Source: Lineus longissimus
Lineage: Eukaryota; Nemertea; Pilidiophora; Heteronemertea; Lineidae
Length of the DNA stretch: 64,000 bases
Assembly (NCBI RefSeq): GCF_910592395.1
Contig: NC_088308.1
Location: forward strand, 23,451,501 to 23,515,500
Direction: 5' to 3'
A model generated the notes under the pieces. It saw only the letters and a list, made by a program, of their open reading frames with translations. It ran no database searches and was not told where the DNA came from. The number at the start of each line of letters is the position of its first letter. Within the stretch, counting starts at the first letter, position 1. The position numbers were made by a program, and so were the translations under genes. This document shows, piece by piece, positions 12,989-25,318 of this stretch.

Positions 12989-15900
12989 ATGTCTGCTCAC
13001 GACCAGATTCGAGCTATGCTCGACGAACTAATGGGAACAGGGAGAGATGGTACGTATAAAACATAATAAGAAAATTGGAAATTGAACCTACATCGTCGAT
13101 CCAAAATCGTAAAAATTTCGATTCTGTAGTTTTACATTGTGATTGTGTGTGATGACGTCACCACATGTATGACTTCAGCACATTCAGATCATGCTTTTCG
13201 ATGTATGCAACAAGTGAATGTTGCGAATGGTAAAGTAATAGCAGCCTAGCATTTCTGAGATATTTACTGGTAGATGGACTCAACGATCGACAGTGGATGG
13301 AGTGAGTTCTACTATCTCGCAGACACAGTATCTCGGGCTGCGCGACTCGAGCTGATTGATGATTGATGGCTGTACTTGCCTTTGGCTCTGCCACCCTGAC
13401 TGCAATGTCCTTTGCATTGAATGATTGATCGATGGGACGAGGACAACATACAACAGTCAATCATGGAATTGGAAATCTCATATCAATGGTTCCAACAATA
13501 TCTATTACCCATTGATTGATATCGACTATATTCCTACCAGACTTTGGGTAACTGGAGTATGACATATAGGGTCAGATTATTATCGAACTCTTTGAGTTGT
13601 TACCGGTAGAATGTTAGAAATGAAACTTTCGTTCAACAGGAATTGAGTTCTTTATCATTGCCTTTAGTGGTTTTCAGATTTGCTAATCAAGATCTTTCAT
13701 TCCAGTATCCAGGAAAGGGATTGGATGTTCAAAAATCATTTCCTGGTGATTGTGGAAGTTCTTTAGAGTGTGTCAATGAAAATTCATTTGGCGGCTAACA
13801 ATTCTTATTACCGAAAGTGATTGAAATAATTGGGAGAGAAAGCTGATGGTGGTGAAGATGTCCCCCCTAAGTTAAAGACACTTTCATGAGAGAAAAGCTG
13901 TGCAGAATAGTTTCCATAATCCCATAAAGTTGCTAACTTGATTAATCAGGCATTTTGACTTTATCTTCCAACCAAATTGAACAAAATATCTTTTGAATTC
14001 CAAATTCATAAAAAGTGACCCTTTGAATGAGTGCTGGGAAAGGCAGATTTGAGTGCTGTCTTGAATGAAAATGCCAATCAGCACACTAGGTCGTAAAACA
14101 ACATGATTCACTAAGTACATGTAAATGTTGAAAATGGCAATGTTACTGTATGATTAATTTCCGAATTCCCTGTTTTTTAAGGGAACTACATGTATAATGT
14201 GGTGTATACCAGTGGGATGGTCCACAAGACGTGAGTTCACAGAATCTACTTTCGAATTCCAGCAAGGCTGCAAGTATTAATCTCCGTTGAACCCTATTGA
14301 GAGAAGTTCATTCTAACAGACTTGAAACTATGCTTTTAGAACAAATCACCTCTATTCATGACATATAGTTTCTAAGATTTGCCTCTGTTACTCTAAACTA
14401 TATGTCCTCAGTGGAGCACAAGATACATGGTCGTTGAAAGTTATTGATTATAATTTTTCAATTTTATTGGTAAACTTCAGAGTTTTTTTTTGAGTATCCC
14501 TGTTTTCTGATGTGAGTTGTCATGACCATTGCCCATTTTTGGTTCTACTGTGATGTGACTTCGTCACCATAAGGTTGGATTATATGCATCTCAATAATGC
14601 AAGTACAAGTCTGATAAACTGGTTCATGTTGCTTCAGATGGCTGTTTGTGTTACTGATTTCATTGAAGGTTATCCGTAATCATATCTGTCCGATTTTAGC
14701 TGAAGACCATGACCCTGCTGAACAATTGCGATCTCCTCTTTCAGAATATTGAGCAGTGATATCTAGCATCACCCACCTGCCTCATACAGGGATCTTGCAG
14801 ATTGTACAACATGGACCACACGTGTGTATACCCATTATGGTTGGAAATATTTTGTGTTGTTTCTCCTAATGAATGATGCCTGCTGGCCTTGACTTGTAAT
14901 AAACACCAATTGTAATTCCCTTAAATTTAGATTTAGATTTTACAAAATATTTTTGGATCCTAATCAGCTTTCGGCTGTACCATTACACGGAAGCTGTGTG
15001 TCTACTATTATTTCCTATAATGGCATAAATTAACTAGTCACCAATAAATTGGAATTGTCTGTCTTAAGTTTTTTTAAAATCTTGATTTGAACTTTTATGA
15101 AAAAATCCTTGAGAAAATAAAAATTTTTGTGGGCATCTAATTTTGAAATTGCTGAAAATGTGTATTGCCAGTCAAGACCAGTATTTCATTTACAGTACTC
15201 TGATGTACCATTTATGTACAGGTTCAATAACCATACAGCATTAGAGAAAAAGGCTTACTAACACAGGCCATGATGCACAGCAAATTGTCAGTTGGTGTCC
15301 ATCAGGGGAGTTATTTTACAGTTTTGCGATTTGCTAGGTGCATCATGGCCTTTGTCTTGACCTTTCTTTCTTAGTGTGCTCTCCTCTCTTGAAATGTCAA
15401 CATTCTATTTGACATATAGTTGTATGATTGTGATAAATTTTAGGTGAGAACAACAAATACAAGGTGAAGTTTGATGATGCTCGGGTATGTAGAAGCTTCC
15501 TGCTCGGGTGCTGTCCCCACGATATACTCGCAAGTACAGTAAGTATATTTTGTTCTTTTTCCTGAAGTATTACTATACATTTGGGTTGCCACGTCTACTG
15601 CTTGGGCTGGACTGAACTGTTTGGGTACGTAGTTTGTACCAGTAGTAGACTGAATTGCACTGAATAGTTCTTACCATTCTTGACTTCATACCACTGTGTC
15701 ACTGATTCGGTGCTACAGCAAGAAATACAGGTGCATTCCTAGCATATTTATTTATTGATTTAATTAAGGCCTCCCCTTCAATCACCCAACAAGTTTCTAT
15801 CTGCCTTTGCTGCCAGTACAGTTACCTAAAAATGATGAAACTTTCTTGACACATGTTGAAGTTTATCATCTGTTCAGTTACGAGCATTTAAAATTTGATT

Positions 15901-18900
15901 CAGTTCATAATTTTTAAGAAGAAACTGATGTTCCCCTGCTTAAAATAAGAATTCATCATAAGAACAAAATACTTATACGATGCATAGTTTCATAACAACA
16001 TTATGCTTGTCAACGTCATAACTTGTGAGCAAGTAGATGGAGTATATAAATGATAAATATACCTGGAACGATCTAACAATACCTGTCTTCATCACTTGAA
16101 ACAATTGATTGAAACCAGCTATCTGCACCTGTGGACCCCACATCCAAGTTGTCAGTTAAACCTGAATTGTGTATTTGGGAGCCAGCGGTCTGTAAGTAAA
16201 ATATGTCTTATCAAAGACTCATCGACATGGGATATTCTAAGAAGACTTTGTAAGTTTTTAACTTTGCCTTTTTTTGGATGGCCTTTGATGTCGACATTTG
16301 GTGCGATCTCTCATCTTTTAAGGTCAGTATAGAGAGAGAGAGAGAAGCACACAGTGTACATATAACTCGACCACTTCTAGGCATGTGACAGAAATTTTAT
16401 GAATTATTCACTTCTGTTTTCAGCGAATGGATCTGGGAGAATGCCCAAAGATACACGATCTTGCTCTGCGGGCTGATTATGAGGCTGGCTCCAAGAAGAA
16501 AGACTTCTACTTCGATATTGATGTAAGTTATTTGGGTAATGTATCTTTCTGGTAACCATGTTCTGGCATGGTGCGATAAAAGGAGCTTGTTGGAGGCCTC
16601 TGTGATGTCATGAACTTCTTGAATGCATGCACAGCAAGTTCATAACCATTAAGCATGAGGATATGTTTGATAAATCCCTGTCTCAAACCGAAAAACCTTG
16701 TATATTCTCGTTAATTTGATTGAAATCAATTTTTTGAGTCAATGTGCAATATCTTCGTCACCTTTGCCTTATCACATTTGCAGGCAATGGAACACCTTCA
16801 GAGTTTCGTGCAAGACTGCGATCGCCGGACGGAGCAGGCTGCAAGACGCTTGAAAGAAACCCAGGAGGAGCTCAGTGAGGAAGCAAATTCTAAGGTAAAG
16901 TAGCATCGGGTTGTACAGTGTAAATTATAAAAAAACCTGCTGATGTTGGCAAATTGATAATGATAGCTTGTTTCATCTTTGTGAGCAATTCATTTACATG
17001 TATTTTGATGTGCCTCACAACCATGTTGACTCAAATACTTCATGACAAGTTCTCAAATAGTTTTGTGTTTGTTAGTGAGTGTCTCTCTTTATAACTTCAT
17101 GGTCTATCTTGTTCTCCAGGCTGAAATAATTCATACACTTGGTGAACAGATCGGTACAAAGCTAGCCAAGGCTGAGCAGTATGGAGCTGACGGTCATGTG
17201 GAGGAGTCGCTGAGGTACATGGAGGAAGTGGAAGATTTGAAGAAAAAGAAATCTCAAGCTGAGGTATGATCATGGAGAAAATGGCAATGTCATGTTGAAA
17301 CAGTGCCAGTGGTTCGGAAGCACATTATGGGAGTTTGAAGAAGTAGTGTTTGAGCAAACTGAAGGCACTGGTCTGAGCCACTTTTCTCACTGGCAGATAC
17401 AGTGTAGAATTTAAGTGAAAAGATCGTATTTGAGGAGCTAGTCTTCTCTGTTTTTGATATCATATTCAACATATCAAACAGCTAAAATACTATTCTGAAC
17501 TTGACCTTGGCCCCTGACAGAAACATAGCAGTGACTAACATTGAAACAAATACTCTTCTCTTTCCAGACGGAATTTCGCAATTCCATGCCAGCATCAAGC
17601 TACCAGCAGCAGAAGTTGCGTGTTTGTGAAATTTGTTCTGCCTATTTAGGCATTCATGACAACGACAGGCGACTTGCTGATCACTTCGGTGGCAAGCTTC
17701 ATCTTGGTTTTATCACAATCAGGGACAAGCTGGAAGAATTAAAGGTCAGTGTGGTTGTTATTATCTTGTCTGTTGTAGTCTATTCATCTGGACTGGTATA
17801 TTGAAAGAAGGTAAGGTGTCTGTTGACATGCTTAGCCCTGCAGAGCAATGTCATTGTCACGTGGAGTAAATCCCTCATTTCAACTCGCTTTGCCATGAAA
17901 CTTTGCCATATACATGTACTTTATTTTATTGAATTGTGATTTCAGATAAGTGTTGCTGAAAGACGTAAGCAGAGAGAGTTGGAGAGGGAAGAAAGACGTA
18001 AAGAGCGTGCCAAAGAACGTGAAGAAGGAGCAGCTGCTCGCCGTCAATCTCCAAGTGAGAGTCGCAGTCGTAGAAGCCGCAGCTCCAGTAAGTCTAAGAA
18101 ACGCAGCAGGTCCAGGAGTCGTAATCGTGATCGGGAGCATCGGAGGAGACGGAGTCGCAGTAATAGCAGAAGACACAGGACTAGGAGTAGGAGTACAAGC
18201 CGGAGTAGGCGAAGGAGGTGGGTGATCTGGGAAGATACTGAGGAGTCAAATTACTTTACTAAGTGTAAGGTTTGGACAGCGCTAACAGAACATGTACTCA
18301 CGGTCGAAGGAGACATTCTAAATTAATTTTTTTTGGGGGGGGTGGGGTGCTGAATCCCCCATCTTTTTGTCATCCAGATGTCTCATGTGAGATTCTTTTA
18401 TTCCGTAATTCTTGCTGAGATGCATATGTAATGATGCCGTGATATTATTCATAAAGATAAACAATGTTACCCTTTCAGGTCTCGTTCAAGATCGAGGGAC
18501 CGTAGGAGGCGGTGGAGGAGTAGGTCAAGGTCTCGGTCACATCGTTCAAGTAGGTCACGACGATCTAGATCCAGAGACCGCAAGGACAGATCAACATCAA
18601 GGCAACGTTCATCCGAAGGTCAAGGCAGGAAGTCAAGGTGAGATATTCAAAGACGTTCTGATGTTTGACAATAATTACAAGAGTCCTCTGGAAAGTACTG
18701 AGAGCAAAAATTACAAAATTAAATCCTGGCAGAAGTGGACCATTCACCTTCTTTTCCCTTAACATGTTATTGAGTTGATTTACCAGGAGAAAATAGTCTG
18801 GGAATTTACATTTCTCAAGTAACTTAATATTTGAGAGAGAACATGATATCTTGCAGTTGTAATAGAAAAAATTAAAGGGTAGGAATAGACAAAACGAAAG

Positions 18901-19375
18901 GAAGAAGATTCGACACAGTAATTGTGTGATTGTTGATTGTTTTGTTTGCGGATGATGAGCCTGTATTCCATTTTATAGGTCTGAATCAAAAGAGAGAATT
19001 CGTGCTCGGTCCAACAGTGAATCCAGTCAGTAAGTAGCATTATTTAATTACGAGTCCAGCTTGATTTATGTGAAACCTTTAGTGCAATGGGGGATGGATA
19101 TCTGCAGTGATAGCATGTGGTAGGTGTCAGCTTGTTTATATATAATGCCAGTTGTGGGATACATCGGATTTATTATAATGTATTCATATTTAGATGCTTT
19201 GTTGACAGTCCGCTGCATGTTTCCTATTTAATCTGACATTCCTTTTGGTTACGCTTACAGTGAAGCTGCAGCTGATCAGGAGGAGACACCACAAGAAGTA
19301 CCGCAATTCCAACCAATTGGAGGATGGACAGAAGTACAGCCGGCTGTTGGCACTAGTAGTGAGCAACAAGATTAA
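12989..19375 (+). CDS. LUC7L: LUC7-like protein, U1 snRNP-associated splicing factor
   Basis: LUC7-family proteins stabilise the U1 snRNP-5' splice-site duplex. Ten exons (12989-13049, 15444-15538, 16424-16522, 16784-16894, 17120-17263, 17568-17744, 17946-18217, 18479-18637, 18979-19029, 19261-19375) give 427 codons. Visible parts are the conserved start MSAHDQIRAMLDELMG, zinc finger 1 (C36, C44, C59, H63, within CRSFLLGCCPHDIL), a central coiled coil (about 85-170), zinc finger 2 (C190, C193, H209, H215) and a long Arg/Ser tail (about 260-390). The RS domain is split over three exons and could be trimmed by alternative splicing: exon 7 ends CGAAGGAG at a GTGGGT donor with an in-frame read-on. 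Intron 1 is about 2.4 kb and I see nothing else in it. The protein matches LUC7L/LUC7L2 rather than LUC7L3; I cannot separate the first two. Confidence 0.95.
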
Positions 19376-19675
19376 ACAACTGATTTTTTATCAAGAAATA
19401 CATGCAGGACTCCCATCCACAGAAAGATCACCTGACATTAAATTGATATTTTGGAAAGTATTGCAACAAATGTGGTTGAAGGTTTAACCAGAATTTGTGA
19501 GCCTTCTGTTATGAAATGACAGCATGTGTTGAAAAAGTATGTGTTGTGCCTGCAGCTGGAGCATGGACCTTAATGGGAATAAAGAGTGCTTATTTATGAA
19601 TTTAAAAGTGAAAAAGATGCGGATTTGATGCGGGGCCCTAAAGGCGACGTTTAGAAGAGCTGTTAGTAGAATTCG

Positions 19676-19681
19676 AATAAA
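19676..19681 (+). terminator. Polyadenylation signal AATAAA of LUC7L
   Basis: This canonical AATAAA lies about 300 bases after the stop. Another AATAAA occurs near 20465, compatible with a longer 3' UTR. Confidence 0.55.
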
Positions 19682-19699
19682 GAATATCACATGAGTTAT

Positions 19700-21273
19700 C
19701 GTAGTCACTTGATTTTTTTTTCTTCAAACATATGAAAAGAACTGTCCTTTTCGAATACACAGAGCAGTAATAGTACCAACATTTGTAGTGAGAACTTGTG
19801 CATTAGTTCTGTGTTGTATTTGAAGACCTTGAAACATGTCATGGTGTCACTTGATTCGGATCGATTTTTCAGTCCCTTTTCATTCATTTATTCAGGTACT
19901 TATAGGGTGAAATTGTACAGACTGACAGTGTATATACATGTATATCAGCTTTGATGAATCATTGTTACTATCATTATCAACTTGTTCATTTGGTTACGGT
20001 ACATGTTAATTTCCTTTGATGTGTCATGGTTTTGGTTATTCCACACTGTTTCCCTCGAAATTCCTGTTGTGTTTCATTTTTCTCCATTGTGACTTGAAAT
20101 CTGTATTTCAACCAGTGTAGTTTGAATAGAATATTGTGACCAATGACTAGAGCGTTCCATTGGCATCTGTAAGTATAAACATCCCAAAGGTGTTACGTAC
20201 TTGAATAGAAAGTGCCAATCTTCCAACTAAAGATTCCTAAAACAAATCGGGGTGTGAATGAAACACTCAGTGCATTATTATATGTGCACATCTTCTGATT
20301 TCATATTCAAAATCGTCAACCAATTGTCCTTTAAAATATTCTCTGATGCAGCCTGCCTTAGTCCACAACTGATCGATCTACATTGTACCATCATTGAAAT
20401 ATGGTGTTCATGTTCTCTTCTTTTGTAATTATGCGTAACTTGTTTTTATTCAATGAGCAAGTGTAATAAAAGGTTTTCAGTATAATCACTTCGTCTTTGT
20501 TTTGTGATACGAGTCCTGTAATAATGCTGTGGGAGCAGCAACATCTCTCATCTTGCAAGTGACATACGTATGTCAGAGTGGCCGAGAAGAGAAACCCCAT
20601 GGCCTGTCTGTGCAAGGAACCAGTGCTGCCAACCCAGAAATGTACAGGTACAATGCATGTGTGCCTTTGATCGTAGTGTTATTCGCAATGCAGACTGCGC
20701 CTGCTCTTGGAAGTTACCACACGGTGCGTGTAGAGGATTGCCTCCTTTTCAATTGCGTGCTGTGGGTAATGGCTGTATTCAGTAGAAGATCCAAATGCAC
20801 ATCGAGAGGACTGTACATGTACGACAAGCAGTGTACATGTATGCTCCATCCTATCCTCTCCTATGGCAATATTGGGAATCATCAGAAAACATTTTATATG
20901 AATACCAATATTCCCATCAATACTGGGGGAGAGCACTACCAGAAAAGAAGACATGACACTTGATTATTTCTCTAAAATCTATTTGTTTACAATGAAATAT
21001 CAACAAAATGCATCTTTAACATGTAAATCCATTTCACTAAGATACAAACAAGAATAAGACAGAACGATATACAAATGATACAGAATCTATGCGAACATTA
21101 CAAAAGCTTGTACGCTCCAGTAACACTGACCTTCGTGTATTTCTCCCAATTTTGAAGATGGTAATGGGGGGGATGATTGCTAAGAGACAACAGCCAAAAC
21201 TGCCAAGAGGGGCAGGTAGATGAAAGAGCTTGCTATTCAGACACGCAAGTTTTTGAAAACCATGCACTCTAGC
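19700..21273. other. Gap between LUC7L and ZNF-A, no gene seen
   Basis: The stretch holds several overlapping open frames of 70-144 codons on both strands (20390-20960), with no family resemblance, no biased composition and no splice structure. I treat them as chance. The part next to 21273 is likely the ZNF-A 3' UTR. Confidence 0.5.
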
Positions 21274-24200
21274 TCAACTAGAATATAAAGCAGAAAATGG
21301 TGTTACTCCCTCAGATGTTGGTTCTCCCTCCAAAGCAGAAAATGGTGTTGCACCTTGAACGTCTTCCTCAGATTTTTGTTCTTCCAGCAAAGCAGAAAAT
21401 GGTGTTACCCCATCAATATCTCCCTCAGATTTGGAATCTACACCCTCCAAAGCAGAAAACGGTGCTACATCCCGATTGTCTCCCTCATATTTTGGTTCTG
21501 CTCCCTCCCTCTTGTGCATCTTTCGATGATTAAAAAGAGTAGCTTTTGAGGCAAAAGATTTGTCACAGCACTTACATTTATAAGGTCTTTCGCCTGTATG
21601 AATATTCAAGTGTTGACGATAGGGATCTTTTTGCCTGAAAGCTTTCCCGCAATGAACACATTTATATGGTTTTTCACCAGTGTGAATCCTCTCATGTATA
21701 GCACGCACGCTGCATGTTCTAAACGAGAGCTCGCAGTAGCGACATTTACATGGTTTCTCCCCCGTGTGAGTGCGCGAATGGAGCGTAAGCAATTCCTTGG
21801 TTCTAAATGCCTTTGTACAAAGTGTGCATTCGAATGGCTTTTCACCAGTTTGCGGTAAATGAGTGCGTTCATGGCAATACAGACTCCCACTTCTTAGGTA
21901 GGTTTTGCCACAGATTTTACACGCATAGACTCTCTCGCAAGTATGTTTACTATTGATGTGTTCACTTCGTGCCGTAATCTGTCGAAATGTTTCGTCACAG
22001 AATTTGCATTTATACGGCCTTTCTCCAGTGTGAATACGTCGATGACATCTCAATGTTGCCGCACTGTTAAAGGCTTTGGGACAATCTGCACACTTATGAC
22101 GTCTTTCGTTTGCATGAAGGCGAGCATGCCTCCTCAAATCATTCTTTGTTTTGAGAAATTTCCCACAACCCTCACATTTAAACGGTCTCTCGTTAGAGTG
22201 AACAACCAAATGTGTCTGTAGCGCACTTGGATTATGAAACGATTTGCCACAATGATCGCACAAAGTCCCTGAACCACTCTCAAGCTTTGCGGCTCTTGAA
22301 TTGGGCGACTTTTCTCCACCATGACTGCCATCAACATGGACTGTACGTAAATGGCGATTCAAACTTGATCGGTCTTTATAAGATTTGTTGCAATGTTCAC
22401 AGCTAAAATGCTTCCCATCTGAATGTAACTGCAGATGTTTCTGCAATTGAACAATACTGTCAAATTCTTTCGGACATATATGGCATGAGGTTAGTTTTTC
22501 CCGAGACTGATTGCCAGCTTCATTTGCAGTGATGATGCAATCAGCATTAGGCCAACTCGTACCTTTAATGGCCTTTCCGGTTTCTGCACATAAGCGGCTT
22601 GACCGTGGAATCAATCTTTTAGTAGGCGAGCTCCATCTTTCAACAATAACTCCTTGCACTTCCTCAGGTTGATGCTCCACTGCAATACAAAGAGATAATC
22701 TGACCATCAGATGTGTGTACAAAACTGATATGGCTTCTCCCCTATGGGTGCGTTCATGACATCTCAACGCCCCAATAACAGGAAAGGCACGAAAACTAAT
22801 TACACAAACATATGGTTTTTCATTTGTATGAGTATGGGTGTGCTTTTTCAAATTTGTCTTGTCCTTGAAAGCCATAACACAATATTCACATTTAAACGGT
22901 CTCTCTAAAATTTCATACATATGTTCATCATCTGGATAACTCTCTGTCATACCTTTACTGATAGTTCTTGCTTCAGAAGATAGGCCACTTGACTTTTTAG
23001 GACTTGAGCCTTTTCTCTTTCTACCTCGGCCTAGTGATTGAATGTCTTGAGGAAAGGCTACTGGAATTAGAAAATCATTCCAAGAATACATCAAAATTCT
23101 TTAGAATCATAATCTGCATGTCATTATGATCAATACTCTACCTGCAATGGCAGCTGAAATTGAGCAATTTTAACAGGTTGGTGAGTATTTCTCTGAGTTA
23201 AGCTTTTCTTGACACAATTTGTGCACTGAATGGCAGAATACTTACAAGTTTTTCCTGAAACGTTGTAATCTGTCAGACCATGTCCTTGGATTTCCTGAGC
23301 GGGATGAATACTGGCCTGAAAATAAACCAGATTGCCTTACAAGACGTCAAAATAAGCAAAATAGTGCATGCATATTATTGCAATGCCTGGCCTTTAATTG
23401 TGTTCCTGATATCAGTAAATTCAAAGTTTCCTTTTTATAGCTGAATTGTTTACTGAGTTGTGTTTTCTTTTTGGTCTAGCTGAGTCACCGTGAACTTTGG
23501 AAATAACATAAATTATCAGTGTTTTCTTATGTTCTTTCCTGAAGCTGCAAAGAAGATTTTAATTTGGTTATGCCAATCTTTCATGTATGTTCAATGCCAA
23601 TGGAACTGAATAAGACTCATAACTTTTCACATCCTGACCAAAAAATAAAACATCAGTCAAGAAATCCTTATGACACTTACAACATGTATATCTTCATCCC
23701 CTTCATATTCTTCATTCTGTAGTGAATCTGACAATGGATAAGAACCCTCACTGCCCGTGTCCATAGATTCATTCATGGTAATCGAGTAGTCAGCAGGTTC
23801 GGTCTTAATCAGCTTAACATGCTCAGACTCAGCGGTGGAAACCTGTCCCCAAGGCTGGTAAACATGGTCCTGAACACCACTATCTGAAGTACGCAAAATC
23901 TCTGGATCCGGCTCCACTTCCGTCCCATAGGTCTTCGGACAATCCGGTTGGAACGGTTGGCACATGATTGGCTGATAATTCAGTTGAATTGGCTCTGAGG
24001 TTGTGTTCACAATGCTGAAGTTGTATGTGTGCGTCTTAATAGGACCAAAGTCAGACTTCACAATTACAACAGACTTAGCCACAAGAGACAATCCAGGTTC
24101 TAAGAGAATGGTGCTGGGTGAATCTGACTGAGACTGAGAGTCAGAAACTGAACAATTTGACAAGGAATCATCGGGATCTGTCCCAGACAATGACACATCA

Positions 24201-24385
24201 AGATCCGTCTCCAGCTGTCTGGTGAACATCCTAGTTGTCTTCGTTGCTGTCATTCCACTGCTGCCTGACATTTCCGCACTACAAGCAACATCATTGTATA
24301 TCCCTGGCAACGTTTCGCTTTGACTCAACTTTGGTGAGATTGATGGTGGACAAGGACATGGTGGTGGAGGTTTCACAGCATCCAT
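21274..24385 (-). CDS. ZNF-A: C2H2 zinc-finger protein with a novel N-terminal domain and two nested terminal-exon acceptors
   Basis: This is a nuclear DNA-binding protein of unknown target. Exon A (24385-23681, 235 codons, phase-0 donor GTT|GTAAGT) encodes a Pro-rich start, a Ser/Asp-rich part and a conserved block with LEPG, SLVA, YNFSIVNTT, LNYQPIM and IKTEPADYSITMN. Exon B (23315-23246) ends in phase 1. Two phase-1 acceptors follow in the same open frame. The one at 22679 gives 726 codons with 11 fingers. The one at 23060 gives 853 codons and adds a basic stretch (GRGRKRKG), one good finger and one that has lost its second Cys. The linker TGEKP/TGERP is well kept among the last fingers. 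The tail carries four copies of a PFSAL motif. A 5' UTR exon boundary is seen at 24473. The start at 24385 matches the ZNF-B start. I do not know a named orthologue. Confidence 0.85.
21283..21510 (-). repeat. Coding repeat in the ZNF-A C-terminal tail ([TA]PFSAL units)
   Basis: Four imperfect units of about 50-70 bases encode EGD..-VAPFSALEG, GVTPFSALLEE, GATPFSALEGEP and GVTPFSALYSS. The DNA units share GCAGAAAA(T/C)GGTG on the plus strand. The repeat follows the last finger and ends at the stop codon. A related TPFKAL occurs once in the same position of ZNF-B terminal exon 5. Confidence 0.8.
22679..23060 (-). pseudogene. Decayed upstream terminal exon (a1) of ZNF-A, still in frame
   Basis: The segment starts with a proper acceptor (AATTCCAG at 23061-23068, phase 1), like the intact terminal exons. 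It encodes a linker, one complete finger (KCEYC..H) and a second finger reading CVIS where CxxC is required. It then loses finger character (VLYTHLMVRLSLCIAV) just before the next acceptor at 22679. It looks like a terminal exon whose remaining fingers were deleted. Because it stays open it could also act as an N-terminal extension of the 11-finger exon. Confidence 0.6.
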
Positions 24386-24473
24386 TTGTCAGTGTCATTC
24401 GCCCTATCCATCGATTTTCAATCAGCGCAGATGAATCATATGCGTACCAGTACTGGTTGCAGTGGAGGTAGAT

Positions 24474-25298
24474 CTGGAGAGAAAATTTTAAAGTAAAGTA
24501 ACTATTCAATCTGTCAAGAAGATCAGAACCACTATTCCTTTTGCCACTATAATTTTTTTTTGATACACACTGTAGTAGTGTGTACAGAATGTATGCACAT
24601 TGTTTCATTGTACACACTGACACACAGCAATTGCATCTATTTTGACAATTTACCAAACACCTTTAAGGTACAGTCACATTTTTTCCTTATTCAGTGACGA
24701 TTTAATAACTAAATAGAAGAGTCAAATTTATTATGTCTTTTGATAATCAAAACGCAAATAAATGGGGATTTTGTGAGACTTACAGCGAAGTCCTCGATTA
24801 AGGGAATTCGGACTTGCGACCGTCTAGAAACTCACTCCATGCCCATGTGTACAATTCCGAATATGCTTACGAATGGAAATTGGTACTGTAACACCCGCTA
24901 CGAATATTTTCATGAAAATTAGGACGAAAAGTTGGAAATAATTACGATTTCCTACTTTTTGTTAACACTTATTCCACAAAAAAGGTAACATTGTGTTTTA
25001 TAAGTACTTTATGCAATTGTCTGATCTGCTACCAGATATTTTTGTTTCCTGATTCACTTGCTTTTGCAAGTGAACCCTCGACAAGTACGGACATGTTGCA
25101 TATCGACCGTACAGACACTGACCATGCATTGCCTACTACAGCCTTGTGCATCCTATGCACTGTAAACCCGGAAATATTCGTGGCCAGTTTATTTCTCGGT
25201 TTCATGAAATTGCAATTTTGGCGTACATTCAATTTGCCTTTTCACAACCCTGTTTGATATACTACGGTATTTGTCACTGTCGTTATTTTTCATTTCAG
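24474..25298. promoter_or_regulatory. Divergent promoter region between ZNF-A and ZNF-B
   Basis: The two first coding exons face away from each other, 933 bases apart (start codons at 24385 and 25319). Each is preceded by a splice acceptor in its 5' UTR (24473 on minus, 25299 on plus), so each gene has at least one upstream non-coding exon, and both must lie in this stretch or overlap it. I could not place the transcription starts. Confidence 0.6.
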
Positions 25299-25318
25299 CG
25301 AATTGTAGCCCTACAGTG

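Noticed and set aside
16332-16348. GA microsatellite in a LUC7L intron
   Set aside because: Short simple repeat without further interest.
20529-20963. 144-codon plus-strand frame downstream of LUC7L
   Set aside because: Competing frames of similar length exist on both strands, and the protein has no recognisable features.
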